A DNA stretch of 64,000 nt from Polaribacter sargassicola (GCF_021991835.1 NZ_JAHDAU010000010.1:1-64000), one strand, 5' to 3'; positions 46,590-56,630 are shown, counted from the first letter of the stretch. Notes: generated by a model from the sequence alone, not told the origin. Translations and numbers: made by a program.

Positions 46590-48869
46590 ATGTTAAAAAG
46601 AACCTATACAAAATACAGCTTTTTTACAGTAATATTATTGCTTTTTTATGCTTGTGGTATAAAAAAATACATTCCAGAAAATAAACGTTTATATACTGGT
46701 GCAACTATAAAAATTGCGGCAGATTCTACAGTACAAAAAATAGACGAACTACAAACCGACTTATCATCTGTACTTAACAAACAACCCAACACAAGGTTTC
46801 TTGGTATGCATCTTGGTTTGTACTACTATTATAAAAATCAAAAAGAAAACACTAGTTTTTTAACCAAATGGATTTATAAAAAAATTGGACAAAAACCCGT
46901 TTATCAATCCGATATAAATGAATTAGAAAACAAAGCAATTTTAAGAAACAAACTAGAAAATTATGGCTTTTTCTACAGCACAATTAACTCTAATTTTATA
47001 GAAAACAAAAAAGAAGCTGCTATTGTGTACAACCTAAAAATTTTAGCTCCTTATAAAATAGCGACCTATAAAATAGACAGTATGGTTGCCCCTATTTATA
47101 ATGATGTAAAGCAGTTAACCAAAACATCGATGATTAAAGAAGGTATGCGATTTGATTTAGGTACTTTAAAGTTAGAAAGGCAACGTTTAGATACAGAGTT
47201 GAAACAAAAAGGATATTATAATTTTAATTCCGACTTTCTTCTGTTTGAGGCCGATACAAATAAATACAACAATAAAAAGTTCGATTTATTTTTAAAATTA
47301 AAGGCAAATGTGCCTAAAAAATCAACAATTCCTTATAAAATTAAAAACATTAATATTTACCCAAATTACAACTTAAACGATTCTATAGAAGTAAAAAAGA
47401 CTCGTTTTAAAGAAAAAACATATCACCAAGACACTGTCTTTTTTAATCCAAAATATTTAGATGATTTTATTACAATAAAAGAAGGAGATTTTTACAATCC
47501 ATTAACCTCTAAAAACACTGCAAGAAGACTTTCTTCTATTGGTACTTATAAATTTGTAAACATCCAATACAATAAAAGTAAAGATTCTATTACAGATTCT
47601 ATAGGAAGCTTAGATGCTAATATTTTTTTATCGCCATTAACCAAACGTGCAATACGTACAGAGATACAAGCAGTTACAAAATCTAACAATTTTGCGGGCC
47701 CAGCATTAGCAGTAACTTATAGTAATAGAAATTTATTTAAAGGAGGAGAAACACTAAATATTAGTACAAATATTGGTTACGAAACCCAAATAGCTAATGG
47801 TAGTACTTCTGGTTTAACAAGTTTAGAACTGGGTTTAAAAGGTGAAATTGTTTTTCCTAGAGTTATCACTCCTTTTTCCATTAATAAAGATTATTTTGAT
47901 TATTCTATCCCTAAAACAAAAACAAGTTTAAGTGCTACTTATTTAAGTAGAAGCGATTTATACACACTTTTATCTGGTACAGCTATTTTTGGTTATTCTT
48001 GGAATGCTAATAAATATATTACTTACGAGTTTAACCCTATTTCTGTAAATTATTCTCGTTTGTCTAATACTACAGATGAATTTCAAGAAATTTTAGACAA
48101 CAATTCTTATTTAGAAAGTAGTTTTGAACAGCAATTTATAAGCGGACTTACATTTTCTTTTATCTATAACGAAATGATAAACTCTGCTAAAAAACATCAG
48201 CTTTATTTACAAACTACCTTAGATATTGCAGGTAACTCTATTAGTTTATTTGATAAAAAAACCGATGAAACTAATAAATTTTTAGGCTTAGAATATGCAC
48301 AATACGCTAAAGCAGATGTTGATTTTAGATATCATTATAATTTTGGTAATAAGAACCAACAAACAATTGCAACAAGACTTTTTGCTGGCTACGGATATGC
48401 TTATGGAAATTCTGATGTAATTCCGTTTGTTAAACAATATTACTCTGGTGGACCGTATAGTGTAAGAGCTTTTAATATTAGATCTTTAGGACCCGGAACT
48501 TATAATGATAGCAATACAGATGATGATAGTTCTTACTTTGACAAAACTGGTAATCTTCGTTTAGAAGCAAATTTAGAATACCGTTTTCCTATTTTTTCTT
48601 TTCTAAAAGGAGCTATTTTTGCAGATGCAGGAAACGTTTGGAATACTGTTGCAAATCCTGATTTTGATGGAGAAGATAAATTTTCATCTAATTTTATAAA
48701 TGAATTAGGTATGGGTGCTGGTGTTGGTTTACGTGTAGATATTCAAAATTTTGTAATTCGTTTTGATTTGGCCGCTCCTTTTCATGACCCTGCTTTAGAA
48801 GAAGGCAGTCGTTGGGATTTTAGAGTAGATGAACCTATTTTTAATTTTGCTATTGGATATCCTTTTTAA
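46590..48869 (+). CDS. tamL: TamL: BamA/TamA-family outer-membrane lipoprotein
   Basis: A 759-residue Omp85-family protein. The signal peptide ends in a lipobox (LLFYACGIKK), so it is lipid-anchored, the feature that separates TamL of Bacteroidota from TamA. POTRA-like repeats occupy about residues 30-350 (YKIKNINIYPN, EGDFYNPLTSK), then the 16-strand barrel with the conserved block FVKQYYSGGPYSVRAFNIRS and the end EPIFNFAIGYPF with terminal Phe. It is directly joined to tamB, its inferred partner. Confidence 0.92.
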   Translation: MLKRTYTKYSFFTVILLLFYACGIKKYIPENKRLYTGATIKIAADSTVQKIDELQTDLSSVLNKQPNTRFLGMHLGLYYYYKNQKENTSFLTKWIYKKIGQKPVYQSDINELENKAILRNKLENYGFFYSTINSNFIENKKEAAIVYNLKILAPYKIATYKIDSMVAPIYNDVKQLTKTSMIKEGMRFDLGTLKLERQRLDTELKQKGYYNFNSDFLLFEADTNKYNNKKFDLFLKLKANVPKKSTIPYKIKNINIYPNYNLNDSIEVKKTRFKEKTYHQDTVFFNPKYLDDFITIKEGDFYNPLTSKNTARRLSSIGTYKFVNIQYNKSKDSITDSIGSLDANIFLSPLTKRAIRTEIQAVTKSNNFAGPALAVTYSNRNLFKGGETLNISTNIGYETQIANGSTSGLTSLELGLKGEIVFPRVITPFSINKDYFDYSIPKTKTSLSATYLSRSDLYTLLSGTAIFGYSWNANKYITYEFNPISVNYSRLSNTTDEFQEILDNNSYLESSFEQQFISGLTFSFIYNEMINSAKKHQLYLQTTLDIAGNSISLFDKKTDETNKFLGLEYAQYAKADVDFRYHYNFGNKNQQTIATRLFAGYGYAYGNSDVIPFVKQYYSGGPYSVRAFNIRSLGPGTYNDSNTDDDSSYFDKTGNLRLEANLEYRFPIFSFLKGAIFADAGNVWNTVANPDFDGEDKFSSNFINELGMGAGVGLRVDIQNFVIRFDLAAPFHDPALEEGSRWDFRVDEPIFNFAIGYPF

Positions 48870-49029
48870 GTTGATAATAAAAGTTTTATATTTAAACCTC
48901 ACTTAATTTTTATTCATGATTTACAATTTTAAACAAATTATTAATCAATAAAAAAGTTTAAAAAATATATTGGTTATTAATGTTTTTTTAAGATGTTTAT
49001 CAATCTTTAAAAGTATATTTTAAAATAGT

Positions 49030-49037
49030 TAATTTTG
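49030..49037 (+). promoter_or_regulatory. -7 box TAATTTTG directly before the phosphoesterase-barrel gene
   Basis: TAATTTTG matches TAnnTTTG exactly and ends 5 bases before the ATG at 49043, again suggesting a leaderless or nearly leaderless transcript. Confidence 0.45.
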
Positions 49038-49042
49038 CAGTC

Positions 49043-52000
49043 ATGAAATTATTCAAATCCCTAGTATTATTATTTTTCTCGTTTTTTATTTCTGCATGTG
49101 CTACTATTAAAATGCAAATTGCAGAAGATCAAAATTTAGAATTAAAAGAAAAAAACACTGCAATAGATCATTCTTTTTATTTAATTGGCGATGCTGGTAA
49201 CTCTACATTAACAGAAGATTCTCCTGCCCTAAAATATTTAAGAAAACACATAAAAAATCAATCAGAAAATGCAACCTTACTTTTTTTGGGTGATAATGTT
49301 TATGAAACAGGTATTCCTAAGAAAAAATCTAAAAAATACCCTTTAGCAAAAAGAAGAATAGAAGCACAAACAGATGTTGCTAAAGAATTTAAAGGAAACT
49401 CTATTTTTATACCAGGTAATCATGATTGGTATCACGGTTTAGATGGCTTAAAAAGAGAAGAAAAATTGGTTGAAAATGCTTTAGGAAAATCATCTTTTTT
49501 ACCTAACAACGGTTGCCCTTTAGAAAAAGTAGAAATCTCTAAAAACATAGATTTAATTATAGTAGATACACATTGGTATTTAACTAATTGGGACAAACAC
49601 CCAACAATTAATGATGAATGTGAAATTAAAACTAGGTCTAAATTTTTTGATGAATTTGAAAGTTTAGTAAAAAAAGCAAGAGGAAAAACAACAATTATAG
49701 CAATGCATCATCCGATGTTTACTAATGGTTCTCACGGTGGAGAATACTCGTTTAAGAGCCACATGAATCCTTTACCTATTTTAGGAACCATAAAAAATGT
49801 AATTAGAGAAACATCTGGCTTATCAAACACAGATATTCAAAACAAAAAATACAACGAACTAAAAAAACGTATTGTAACTTTATCTCAAGAAAACGAAAAA
49901 ACAATTTTTGTTTCTGGTCACGACCATAATTTACAATATCTTGTACAAGATAATTTGCCTCAAATTATAAGCGGTTCTGGCTCTAAAACAACTCCTACAA
50001 GATTATCTAAAGATGCAAAATTTACATACGAAACTCAAGGATTTGCTAAATTAGACATATACAAAGACGGTTCATCTAGAGTTAATTTTTACAGTGTTAA
50101 AGATGATGGAATTGTATATACAACAGATGTTTTACCTGCTGATGTAAATAAAGTATTTAACAACTTTGCTGTAAACAACGTAGCTTATAAAAAAGCCTCT
50201 ATTTATACAAAAGAAGAGGTTACAAAAGGAAAATCTTATCGTTTTTTTTGGGGAGATCGTTATAGAAAATACTTTGGTACAGAAATTAAAGCACCAACTG
50301 TTAGTTTAGATACGCTTTTTGGCGGTTTAGAACCTATAAGAAAAGGTGGCGGACATCAATCTAAATCTTTACGTTTAAAAGACTACAAAGGTAGAGAATA
50401 TGTAATGCGTGCGCTACGTAAAAATGCTACTCAATATTTACAAGCGGTTGCTTTTAAAGACCAATATATAGAAGGTCAATTTAATAACACCAAAACAGAA
50501 GATCTTTTGTCTGATGTTTTTACAGGCTCTCATCCTTATGCTCCTTTTACCATTGGTAAATTATCTGATGCTATTAATATTTATCACTCTAATCCTATAT
50601 TATACTATGTGCCTAAACAAAATAGTTTGGGCTCTTTTAATGACAGTTTTGGAGACGAATTGTATATGATAGAAGAACGTGCTGCTTCTGGCCACGGAGA
50701 TAAAGCTAGTTTTGGTTTTTCTAATGAAATAATTAGTACAGACGATTTATTAAAGAATCTAAACAAAAATAAAAATCATGTTTTAGATGAAGCTACGTAC
50801 ATAAGAGCGCGTTTGTTTGATATGTTAATTGGAGATTGGGATAGACACGAAGACCAATGGAGATGGGCCGTTTTTAAGAATAAAAAACAAACTATTTACA
50901 GACCAGTTCCTAGAGACAGAGACCAAGCTTTTTCTATTTTTGGTGATGGTTTTTTGTTAAATATTGCCACTCAACTTATTCCTGATTTACGATTAATGCG
51001 CTCGTATTCTACAGAATTAAAAAGCCCTAAATGGTTTAACCTAGAACCTTATCCTTTAGATATGTTTTTAATTTCTAAATCAGACAAAACTATTTGGGAT
51101 CAACAGGTTAAAACCATTCAAAACAATATTACAGATAATGTAATAGAAGATGCTTTTTCATTTTTTCCTGATGAAGTAAATGATGAAACAATATCAGAAA
51201 TCAAAAGAAAATTAAACGGAAGAAAGAAAAATTTACAAAAAATTTCTGATGCCTACTTTAAACAGATCAACAAAATTCAAGTTATTACAGGTACCAATAA
51301 AGATGATTGGTTTGATATTGAAAGGTTAAAGAATGGGCAAACTAAAATTACTGCTTATTCTATTAAAAAAGGTGAAAAAAATATTGTTTTTCACGAACGT
51401 GTTTACAACGAATCCGACAGTGAAGAAATTTGGATTTATGGTTTAGATGATGATGATATTTTTGTTGTAAAAGGTGATGAAGACAGTGCAATTAAACTAA
51501 GAATTATTGGAGGTCAAAACAACGATACTTTTAATATTAAAAACGGAAAAAGAGTTAAGGTCTACGATTATAAATCTAAAAAAAATACATTTGTAACCAA
51601 CAAAGGCTTAAAGAAGCTTACAGATGATTATGAAACCAATATTTACGATTATAAGAAAATTAAATATAATCAGTTTTTATTAACACCTACAATAGGTTTT
51701 AACCCAGATGATGGTGTTAAAACAGGTATTTCTAACACATATACCGCTTATGGTTTCGAAAGAAATCCTTTTACTTATCAACATACTTTAAACGCTGCTT
51801 ACTTTTTTGCTACAGGCGGGTTTGAGCTTAATTACGCTAGCGAATTTGCAAATGTTTTTAAAAGCTGGAATTTAGGAGTTGATGCAACATTTACGAGTCC
51901 TAATTTTTCTATAAATTATTTTGGTTTAGGTAATAACTCTGTAAACCCTGCTGCTAACGATTATAAAGAAGAGGATTATAATAGAGTAAAATTAAAAAAA

Positions 52001-52735
52001 TTATTTGCAGGTACTTTTATACATTGGCAAGGAGATTTAGGTGGAAAAATTAAAATTGGTGCTAAATTTCAGAATATAAAAGCAGAAAACACTTTAAATC
52101 GTTTTTTAGGTACTCAGTTTTTAGAAAATGATGCTGTTTTTAAAAATCAAAATTTTGTAAACACAGAAGCTAGTTATTATTTCGAAAATTCTGACAACGC
52201 TATATTTCCTACTAAAGGGATGAAAACATCTCTTATTTTAGGATATACATCAAACTTAGAAAACAAAAACAATTTTGGTTATTTTATACCTTCTATTTCT
52301 TTTGATCATAAATTAATACCAAACGGAAAATTAGTATTAGCTACAAAACTAAAAGGTAGACTTACTTTTAACGATGGCTATGAGTTTTATCAAGCTGCTA
52401 CTATTGGCGGAAACGATGGTCTTAGAGGTTATAGAAATCAAAGATTTACAGATAAAAACTCTTTTTATCAAACATCAGACATTCGTCTAAATTTAACACG
52501 ATTTAAAACTAGTTTTACGCCATTAAACATTGGTGTTTATGGTGGTTTTGATTATGGTAAAGTTTGGGGACAAGAAAATATAACCATTACACCTAATAAA
52601 ATTACAAAAGACTGGAACACTTCTTACGGAGGTGGTGTATTTTTTACTGCAGCAAATTTAGTTGCTGGTAACATTGCGGCTTTTAATAGCTTAGATGGAT
52701 TACGAATTTCATTTCAATTAGGTTTCGATTTTTAA
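49043..52735 (+). CDS. lipoprotein fusing metallophosphoesterase, kinase-like region and outer-membrane barrel
   Basis: A 1230-residue protein with three parts. The signal peptide ends in lipobox ISAC (Cys19). Residues about 45-340 are a calcineurin-type phosphoesterase with all metal motifs (LIGDAGN, FLGDNVYETG, PGNHDWYHG, AMHHPMFT, VSGHDHNLQ). Residues about 395-770 are a separate region with MRALRKN near 454, GDWDRHEDQWRW near 596 and PRDRDQAFS near 620; this spacing recalls the DRHxxN and DxDxAF catalytic motifs of CotH- or HipA-like atypical kinases. Residues about 870-1230 form an Omp85/D15-type barrel (GGNDGLRGYRNQRF, end QLGFDF). Similar long proteins occur in Bacteroidota as metallophosphoesterases. 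The role is unknown; kinase activity is inference. Confidence 0.8.
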   Translation: MKLFKSLVLLFFSFFISACATIKMQIAEDQNLELKEKNTAIDHSFYLIGDAGNSTLTEDSPALKYLRKHIKNQSENATLLFLGDNVYETGIPKKKSKKYPLAKRRIEAQTDVAKEFKGNSIFIPGNHDWYHGLDGLKREEKLVENALGKSSFLPNNGCPLEKVEISKNIDLIIVDTHWYLTNWDKHPTINDECEIKTRSKFFDEFESLVKKARGKTTIIAMHHPMFTNGSHGGEYSFKSHMNPLPILGTIKNVIRETSGLSNTDIQNKKYNELKKRIVTLSQENEKTIFVSGHDHNLQYLVQDNLPQIISGSGSKTTPTRLSKDAKFTYETQGFAKLDIYKDGSSRVNFYSVKDDGIVYTTDVLPADVNKVFNNFAVNNVAYKKASIYTKEEVTKGKSYRFFWGDRYRKYFGTEIKAPTVSLDTLFGGLEPIRKGGGHQSKSLRLKDYKGREYVMRALRKNATQYLQAVAFKDQYIEGQFNNTKTEDLLSDVFTGSHPYAPFTIGKLSDAINIYHSNPILYYVPKQNSLGSFNDSFGDELYMIEERAASGHGDKASFGFSNEIISTDDLLKNLNKNKNHVLDEATYIRARLFDMLIGDWDRHEDQWRWAVFKNKKQTIYRPVPRDRDQAFSIFGDGFLLNIATQLIPDLRLMRSYSTELKSPKWFNLEPYPLDMFLISKSDKTIWDQQVKTIQNNITDNVIEDAFSFFPDEVNDETISEIKRKLNGRKKNLQKISDAYFKQINKIQVITGTNKDDWFDIERLKNGQTKITAYSIKKGEKNIVFHERVYNESDSEEIWIYGLDDDDIFVVKGDEDSAIKLRIIGGQNNDTFNIKNGKRVKVYDYKSKKNTFVTNKGLKKLTDDYETNIYDYKKIKYNQFLLTPTIGFNPDDGVKTGISNTYTAYGFERNPFTYQHTLNAAYFFATGGFELNYASEFANVFKSWNLGVDATFTSPNFSINYFGLGNNSVNPAANDYKEEDYNRVKLKKLFAGTFIHWQGDLGGKIKIGAKFQNIKAENTLNRFLGTQFLENDAVFKNQNFVNTEASYYFENSDNAIFPTKGMKTSLILGYTSNLENKNNFGYFIPSISFDHKLIPNGKLVLATKLKGRLTFNDGYEFYQAATIGGNDGLRGYRNQRFTDKNSFYQTSDIRLNLTRFKTSFTPLNIGVYGGFDYGKVWGQENITITPNKITKDWNTSYGGGVFFTAANLVAGNIAAFNSLDGLRISFQLGFDF

Positions 52736-52746
52736 GACAATAAAAC

Positions 52747-53127
52747 ATGGATAAATTAGCATTAATAACTGGTGCATCTTTTGGTTTAACAGCCGTAATT
52801 TTAGGTGCTTTTGGCGCTCATTTACTTAAAAAAAAATTAACTACAGAGCAATTACAAAGTTTTGAAACTGGTGTAAAGTATCAAATGTATCATGCAATTG
52901 TTCTATTAATTTTAGGTTTTCAACTAAATAAAGAAACAACTATAGACAACTATATTGTTTATTCTTTTATAACGGGAGTTATTCTATTTTCTTTTTCTAT
53001 TTATGGATTAGTAATCTCTGCCGCCAACAATAAAAAAATAAGAATTTTAGGTCCGGTTACTCCTCTTGGTGGTTTATTTTTAATTATAGGTTGGGCTCTC
53101 TTACTTTATAAGTTTCTAATCTTATAA
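52747..53127 (+). CDS. DUF423 family small membrane protein
   Basis: A 126-residue integral membrane protein with four helices (about 5-25, 45-65, 72-92, 100-124). The motif GAFGAHLLKKKLTTEQLQSF and FETGVKYQMYHAIVLL are signatures of DUF423 (the E. coli YgdD group). Its function is not established. It lies 12 bases after the phosphoesterase-barrel gene, probably in the same transcript, and a strong terminator follows. Confidence 0.9.
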   Translation: MDKLALITGASFGLTAVILGAFGAHLLKKKLTTEQLQSFETGVKYQMYHAIVLLILGFQLNKETTIDNYIVYSFITGVILFSFSIYGLVISAANNKKIRILGPVTPLGGLFLIIGWALLLYKFLIL

Positions 53128-53133
53128 ATAAAA

Positions 53134-53159
53134 AAATCCTTAGAAAAATCTAAGGATTT
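53134..53159 (+). terminator. intrinsic terminator after the DUF423 gene
   Basis: An 11 bp perfect stem AAATCCTTAGA / TCTAAGGATTT with a 4-base loop, 6 bases after the stop. The A run before and T run within it allow action on the plus strand. Confidence 0.85.
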
Positions 53160-53423
53160 AATTAATGTTTTATAAGTTTTATTTAGTTCTAAAAATAACT
53201 TTTTCTTTTAAAACTTATATGCTATGAACAAATTGAGAGAACTAAAATTTATTTATAAAACAACTTTTTCTTTTTCATTATATGAATAATTGCTAATTCT
53301 TACTTACAAGAAATGGCTATTTATTTAAATAATTAAGAAACAAATATGCATTAAAATACTTAGCTTTTTAAAAAAATATTCTTAAACAGCTTTTTTATGT
53401 TCTAAAAATCGTTTTTGTTATTA

Positions 53424-54272
53424 TTATATTTTTAATTCATAGAAATTGCCACCAACATTATGTGCTTTTTCATCAGTAATTAAAAGTGTATTTTCATCTT
53501 TAAAAGTAATCGCTTCTTTTTGAGAATAAGAATCTAAAGTAACTTTAACCATTTTACCAGAAAGGAAATCATCATTTTTAAAATCCGTAAAAATTAAAAC
53601 TGCTTCTGGTGATAATAAAGCTACTTTTTTGCCGCTTGGCGAAATATCTGCAGATGTTATCCAACAATTAGCATCATTACAATTATTAAATTCTGATACA
53701 AACTCTGCTTTGTGTTTTTTACCCTCTTTTGCTGGTATTTTATACAAAGATGTTTTTCCGTACTTACCTTCTACTCTACTTTTAGTAAAGATATAGAATG
53801 AATTTTTGTAGTAAAAAAAAGATTCTGAATCAAAAAACAGCTTTTTCTTTTTTGGTGGAAAATCGTCTTGATTTGGATAATAAAATTTAATCTTTTTTAC
53901 ATCTATCTTTTTAGAACTTGATAAATGCTTTTTCTTAATTTTTAAAATTGCAAGATTTTTTCTTTTATTCTCATTATTTCCAAAATCTCCTATGTAAACA
54001 TTTCCATTTTCATCAGACGTTAAATCTTCCCAATCGTTATTTTTAGATTTTATAGAGAGTTCTTTAACAATTTTTCCTTTGTTAGAAACACCATATATTT
54101 CAGCTTTATTTCCTCCATCATTTAGCATCCAAACTAAATTAGAGTCAGCAACTACTTCTGTACCCGAAACCTCTTCTAATTCTTTTGGTAAATCTGAAAT
54201 TAACTTTAATCTCCCTATATCACTACAACTAAGAGAGAAAAATAATAATAAAAATAAGCTATTTTTTTTCAT
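53424..54272 (-). CDS. beta-propeller-like lipoprotein of unknown function
   Basis: A 282-residue lipoprotein with lipobox SLSC (Cys16). The mature protein has the repeating course of a beta propeller: EEVSGTEVVADSNLVWMLND, DWEDLTSDENGNVYIGDFGN, YGKTSLYKIPAKEG, ADISPSGKKVALLSPEAV, KEAITFKDENTLLITDE. This resembles SdiA-regulated and esterase-like propeller proteins in Bacteroidota, but I cannot name the family firmly. It follows the TPM gene by 12 bases on the same strand and may belong to the lemA-TPM unit. Likely periplasmic, membrane-anchored. Confidence 0.75.
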   Translation of the reverse strand: MKKNSLFLLLFFSLSCSDIGRLKLISDLPKELEEVSGTEVVADSNLVWMLNDGGNKAEIYGVSNKGKIVKELSIKSKNNDWEDLTSDENGNVYIGDFGNNENKRKNLAILKIKKKHLSSSKKIDVKKIKFYYPNQDDFPPKKKKLFFDSESFFYYKNSFYIFTKSRVEGKYGKTSLYKIPAKEGKKHKAEFVSEFNNCNDANCWITSADISPSGKKVALLSPEAVLIFTDFKNDDFLSGKMVKVTLDSYSQKEAITFKDENTLLITDEKAHNVGGNFYELKI

Positions 54273-54284
54273 CTATATGTTTTT

Positions 54285-55118
54285 TTACCAGCCACCAGAA
54301 GCGCCTCCGCCTCCGCCCATTCCGCCGCCAAAGCCACCGCCAAAACCGCCTCCGAAACTTCCTCCACCAGAAGAACCTCCGAAACCACCAAAACTTCCAC
54401 CGCTACCTCTACCTGCGTTACTTAAAATAATAGCTTCTAAAATACTACCTGCAACAGAACTTCTTCTACGACCTCTTCCGCCACTATTATTTTTATTTCC
54501 TCTAGAAATTATAATAAAAATAATGACGATTATAATAATAAAAATTATCTTGTTAAAATTAAAACTGTCTGATTCTTGTTCTCTACTTCCTTTAAATTCT
54601 CCGTTTAAAGTTCTAAAAATATAGTCAGATCCTTTGTTTAAACCACTATAATAATCTCCTTTTTTAAACTCAGGAATAATAACTCTATCTATAATTCTTT
54701 TTGACTGAAAATCTGTAAGCAAATGCTCTACACCATAACCTGTACTAATTGCTATTTTTCTATCATTTTCTGCTAAAAGAACAAGCACACCATTATCTTC
54801 TTTTGCAGTTCCTAAACCCCACTTTGTTAACCATTGTGCTGCCAAGTAACTAATATTTTCACCTTCGGTAGATGAAATAATTGCAACAACAATTTGTGTA
54901 GAAGTTGTATCTGAATAGCGAATTAGTTTGTTTTCTAAACTTGTTTTTTGAGTTGGCGTTAACAAACTTGTATAATCATACACACTTGTTTGTAAATTTG
55001 GTTTTTCTGGTATTTTATAACCTTGCGAAAAAAAACTTAAAGAAAATAAGAAGACAACTAGCGTTAGTATCTTTTTAGTAAATGTAAAAAACTGTAACCT
55101 AAAAACTTCTTTTATCAT
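54285..55118 (-). CDS. TPM-domain protein with glycine-rich tail (YgcG type)
   Basis: A 277-residue protein. Signal peptide at about 8-33, TPM domain at about 35-165 (YDYTSLLTPTQKTSLENKLI, QIVVAIISSTEGENISYLAA, KEDNGVLVLLAENDRKIAIS, GYGVEHLL), one membrane helix at about 187-205 and a glycine/serine-rich tail ending GGGGGASGGW. TPM domains occur in repair of thylakoid photosystem II and in bacterial membrane proteins of unclear role; the GGW tail is typical of the YgcG group. The ATG overlaps the stop of the next TPM gene by four bases. Confidence 0.9.
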   Translation of the reverse strand: MIKEVFRLQFFTFTKKILTLVVFLFSLSFFSQGYKIPEKPNLQTSVYDYTSLLTPTQKTSLENKLIRYSDTTSTQIVVAIISSTEGENISYLAAQWLTKWGLGTAKEDNGVLVLLAENDRKIAISTGYGVEHLLTDFQSKRIIDRVIIPEFKKGDYYSGLNKGSDYIFRTLNGEFKGSREQESDSFNFNKIIFIIIIVIIFIIISRGNKNNSGGRGRRRSSVAGSILEAIILSNAGRGSGGSFGGFGGSSGGGSFGGGFGGGFGGGMGGGGGASGGW

Positions 55119-55552
55119 CCTTTTGATATCTCATTAGATAGTTCATCTTCATCATCAATCTGCCAAGGAAAATGTTCTTTTAACTCTTCTCCTGCTTTTA
55201 ATATTCCGTCTACAATACCTTGTTTAAAATTCCCTTTTTTAAAGTGATTTTGTATAACATCTTTAGTAGTATCCCAAAAATCATCAGAAACAACGTTGTT
55301 AATTCCTTTATCACCATAGATAACAAATTTTTTATCTTTAACAGCAACATAAATTAACACACCATTTCTATCTTTAGTTTCATCCATTTTTAGCAAATAA
55401 AATACTTCTAAAGAACGTTCGTAATGATTCTTCTCTGTAGAAGCTTCTATATGAACACGTATTTCACCAGAAGTATTTTTCTCTGCAATTTTAATAGCAG
55501 AAATAATTTCTTGTTCTTCTTCTTGTGTAAGAAATGCTTCTACTTTAGACAT
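55115..55552 (-). CDS. small cytoplasmic TPM-domain protein
   Basis: A 145-residue TPM-domain protein without signal peptide: ISAIKIAEKNTSGEIRVHIE, RNGVLIYVAVKDKKFVIYGD, KGNFKQGIVDGILKAGEEL. It lies between lemA (2 bases away) and the exported TPM protein (4-base overlap), the usual LemA-TPM-TPM gene order of Bacteroidota. Function unknown; membrane or envelope maintenance is inferred from the company of LemA. Confidence 0.9.
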   Translation of the reverse strand: MSKVEAFLTQEEEQEIISAIKIAEKNTSGEIRVHIEASTEKNHYERSLEVFYLLKMDETKDRNGVLIYVAVKDKKFVIYGDKGINNVVSDDFWDTTKDVIQNHFKKGNFKQGIVDGILKAGEELKEHFPWQIDDEDELSNEISKG

Positions 55553-55554
55553 TT

Positions 55555-56166
55555 TTACTCTTTTTTGCTGTTAAAATCAAAATCTACATCTGGTGCATTT
55601 TCAGAACCAGCATTCGCTTTGTAACGATCCATTTCATCAAAATTAAAAATACCTGCTAATAAAGAACCAGGAAAAACTTTAATGTGTTTGTTATAGTTAT
55701 TTACACCCTCGTTAAAACGATCTCTTGCCACATTAATTCTGTTTTCTGTACCTTCTAATTGGCTTTGTAATTCTAAAAAGTTTTGATTTGCTTTTAAATC
55801 TGGATAACGTTCTACAGAAACCAATAATTTAGATAAGGCACCTGTTAAACCAGATTGTGCTTGTTGAAATTGTGCCATATTTTCTGGCGTTAAATCTCCT
55901 GCATCAATATTTACAGAAGTTGCTTTAGCTCTTGCATTAATAACTTCTGTTAATGTTTCTTTTTCAAAATCTGCTGCTCCTTGTACTGTTTTTACCAAGT
56001 TACCAATTAAATCGTTTCTACGTTGGTAAGCACTTTCTACATTAGACCAAGTTGTTTTTGCATCTTCTTGTAAAACTACAGCTTCGTTATTAAAATTTTT
56101 AGCCCAATTATAAAGTCCGAAAACAACAACAAGGATTACTATTACAGGAATTAACCATTTTTTCAT
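55555..56166 (-). CDS. lemA: LemA family membrane protein
   Basis: A 203-residue LemA protein: N-terminal membrane anchor (residues 4-20) followed by long helices with the signature WSNVESAYQRRNDLIGNLVKTV and ERYPDLKANQNFLELQSQLEGTENRI, SLLAGIFNF near the end. LemA proteins are anchored helical bundles in the cell envelope, of unclear biochemical role. First gene of the lemA-TPM-TPM operon on the minus strand. Confidence 0.95.
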   Translation of the reverse strand: MKKWLIPVIVILVVVFGLYNWAKNFNNEAVVLQEDAKTTWSNVESAYQRRNDLIGNLVKTVQGAADFEKETLTEVINARAKATSVNIDAGDLTPENMAQFQQAQSGLTGALSKLLVSVERYPDLKANQNFLELQSQLEGTENRINVARDRFNEGVNNYNKHIKVFPGSLLAGIFNFDEMDRYKANAGSENAPDVDFDFNSKKE

Positions 56167-56288
56167 AATTTCTAATTTTTAGTTTTTAGTTTTTGTTTGA
56201 TTTTTGTGTTATCATATAATTTAACACTCTTTTTTTTGTAGAATATTAAATTGAATTGCATTTATTAGACACGTAACTAAAGTAAATG

Positions 56289-56618
56289 TTACAATTGATT
56301 TTTAATTTTAATTAACTCTGCTTTTACAGCTTCTAAACGAGTAATTATTTCATGCTTATCAAAAGTAGATTCCGGATTTTTCTTTAGTTTTTGTTTTGCT
56401 CCTTCTAAAGTAAAACCTCTTTCTTTAACTAAGTTATAGATTAATTTAAAGTTAGAAATATCTTTTGGCGTAAATAAACGATTGCCTTTAGCATTCTTTT
56501 TGGGTTTAATAATATCAAACTCTTTTTCCCAAAAACGAATTAAAGATGTGTTTACATTAAAAGCTTTGGCAACTTCGCCTATTTTATAGTAACTTTTATC
56601 AGGAAATTCTACATGCAT
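56289..56618 (-). CDS. MerR-family transcriptional regulator
   Basis: A 109-residue MerR-type regulator: winged helix-turn-helix YYKIGEVAKAFNVNTSLIRF with WEKEFDIIKPKKNAKGNRLF and a short C-terminal helix for dimerisation. It lacks a ligand-binding domain, so it is probably a helper rather than a metal sensor. It begins 12 bases after the M23 peptidase gene; the pair peptidase-MerR beside alaS is a common flavobacterial order. Confidence 0.9.
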   Translation of the reverse strand: MHVEFPDKSYYKIGEVAKAFNVNTSLIRFWEKEFDIIKPKKNAKGNRLFTPKDISNFKLIYNLVKERGFTLEGAKQKLKKNPESTFDKHEIITRLEAVKAELIKIKNQL

Positions 56619-56630
56619 AAAACAAGTAAT

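Noticed and set aside
53224..53286. A 20-codon plus-strand frame in the gap after DUF423
   Set aside because: It is too short, has no promoter or distinctive composition, and the 296 bp gap otherwise shows only the DUF423 terminator.
54079..54624. Proline-rich plus-strand open frame
   Set aside because: It is the antisense of the glycine-rich tail of the TPM-domain protein, which has a clear domain, signal peptide and operon context.
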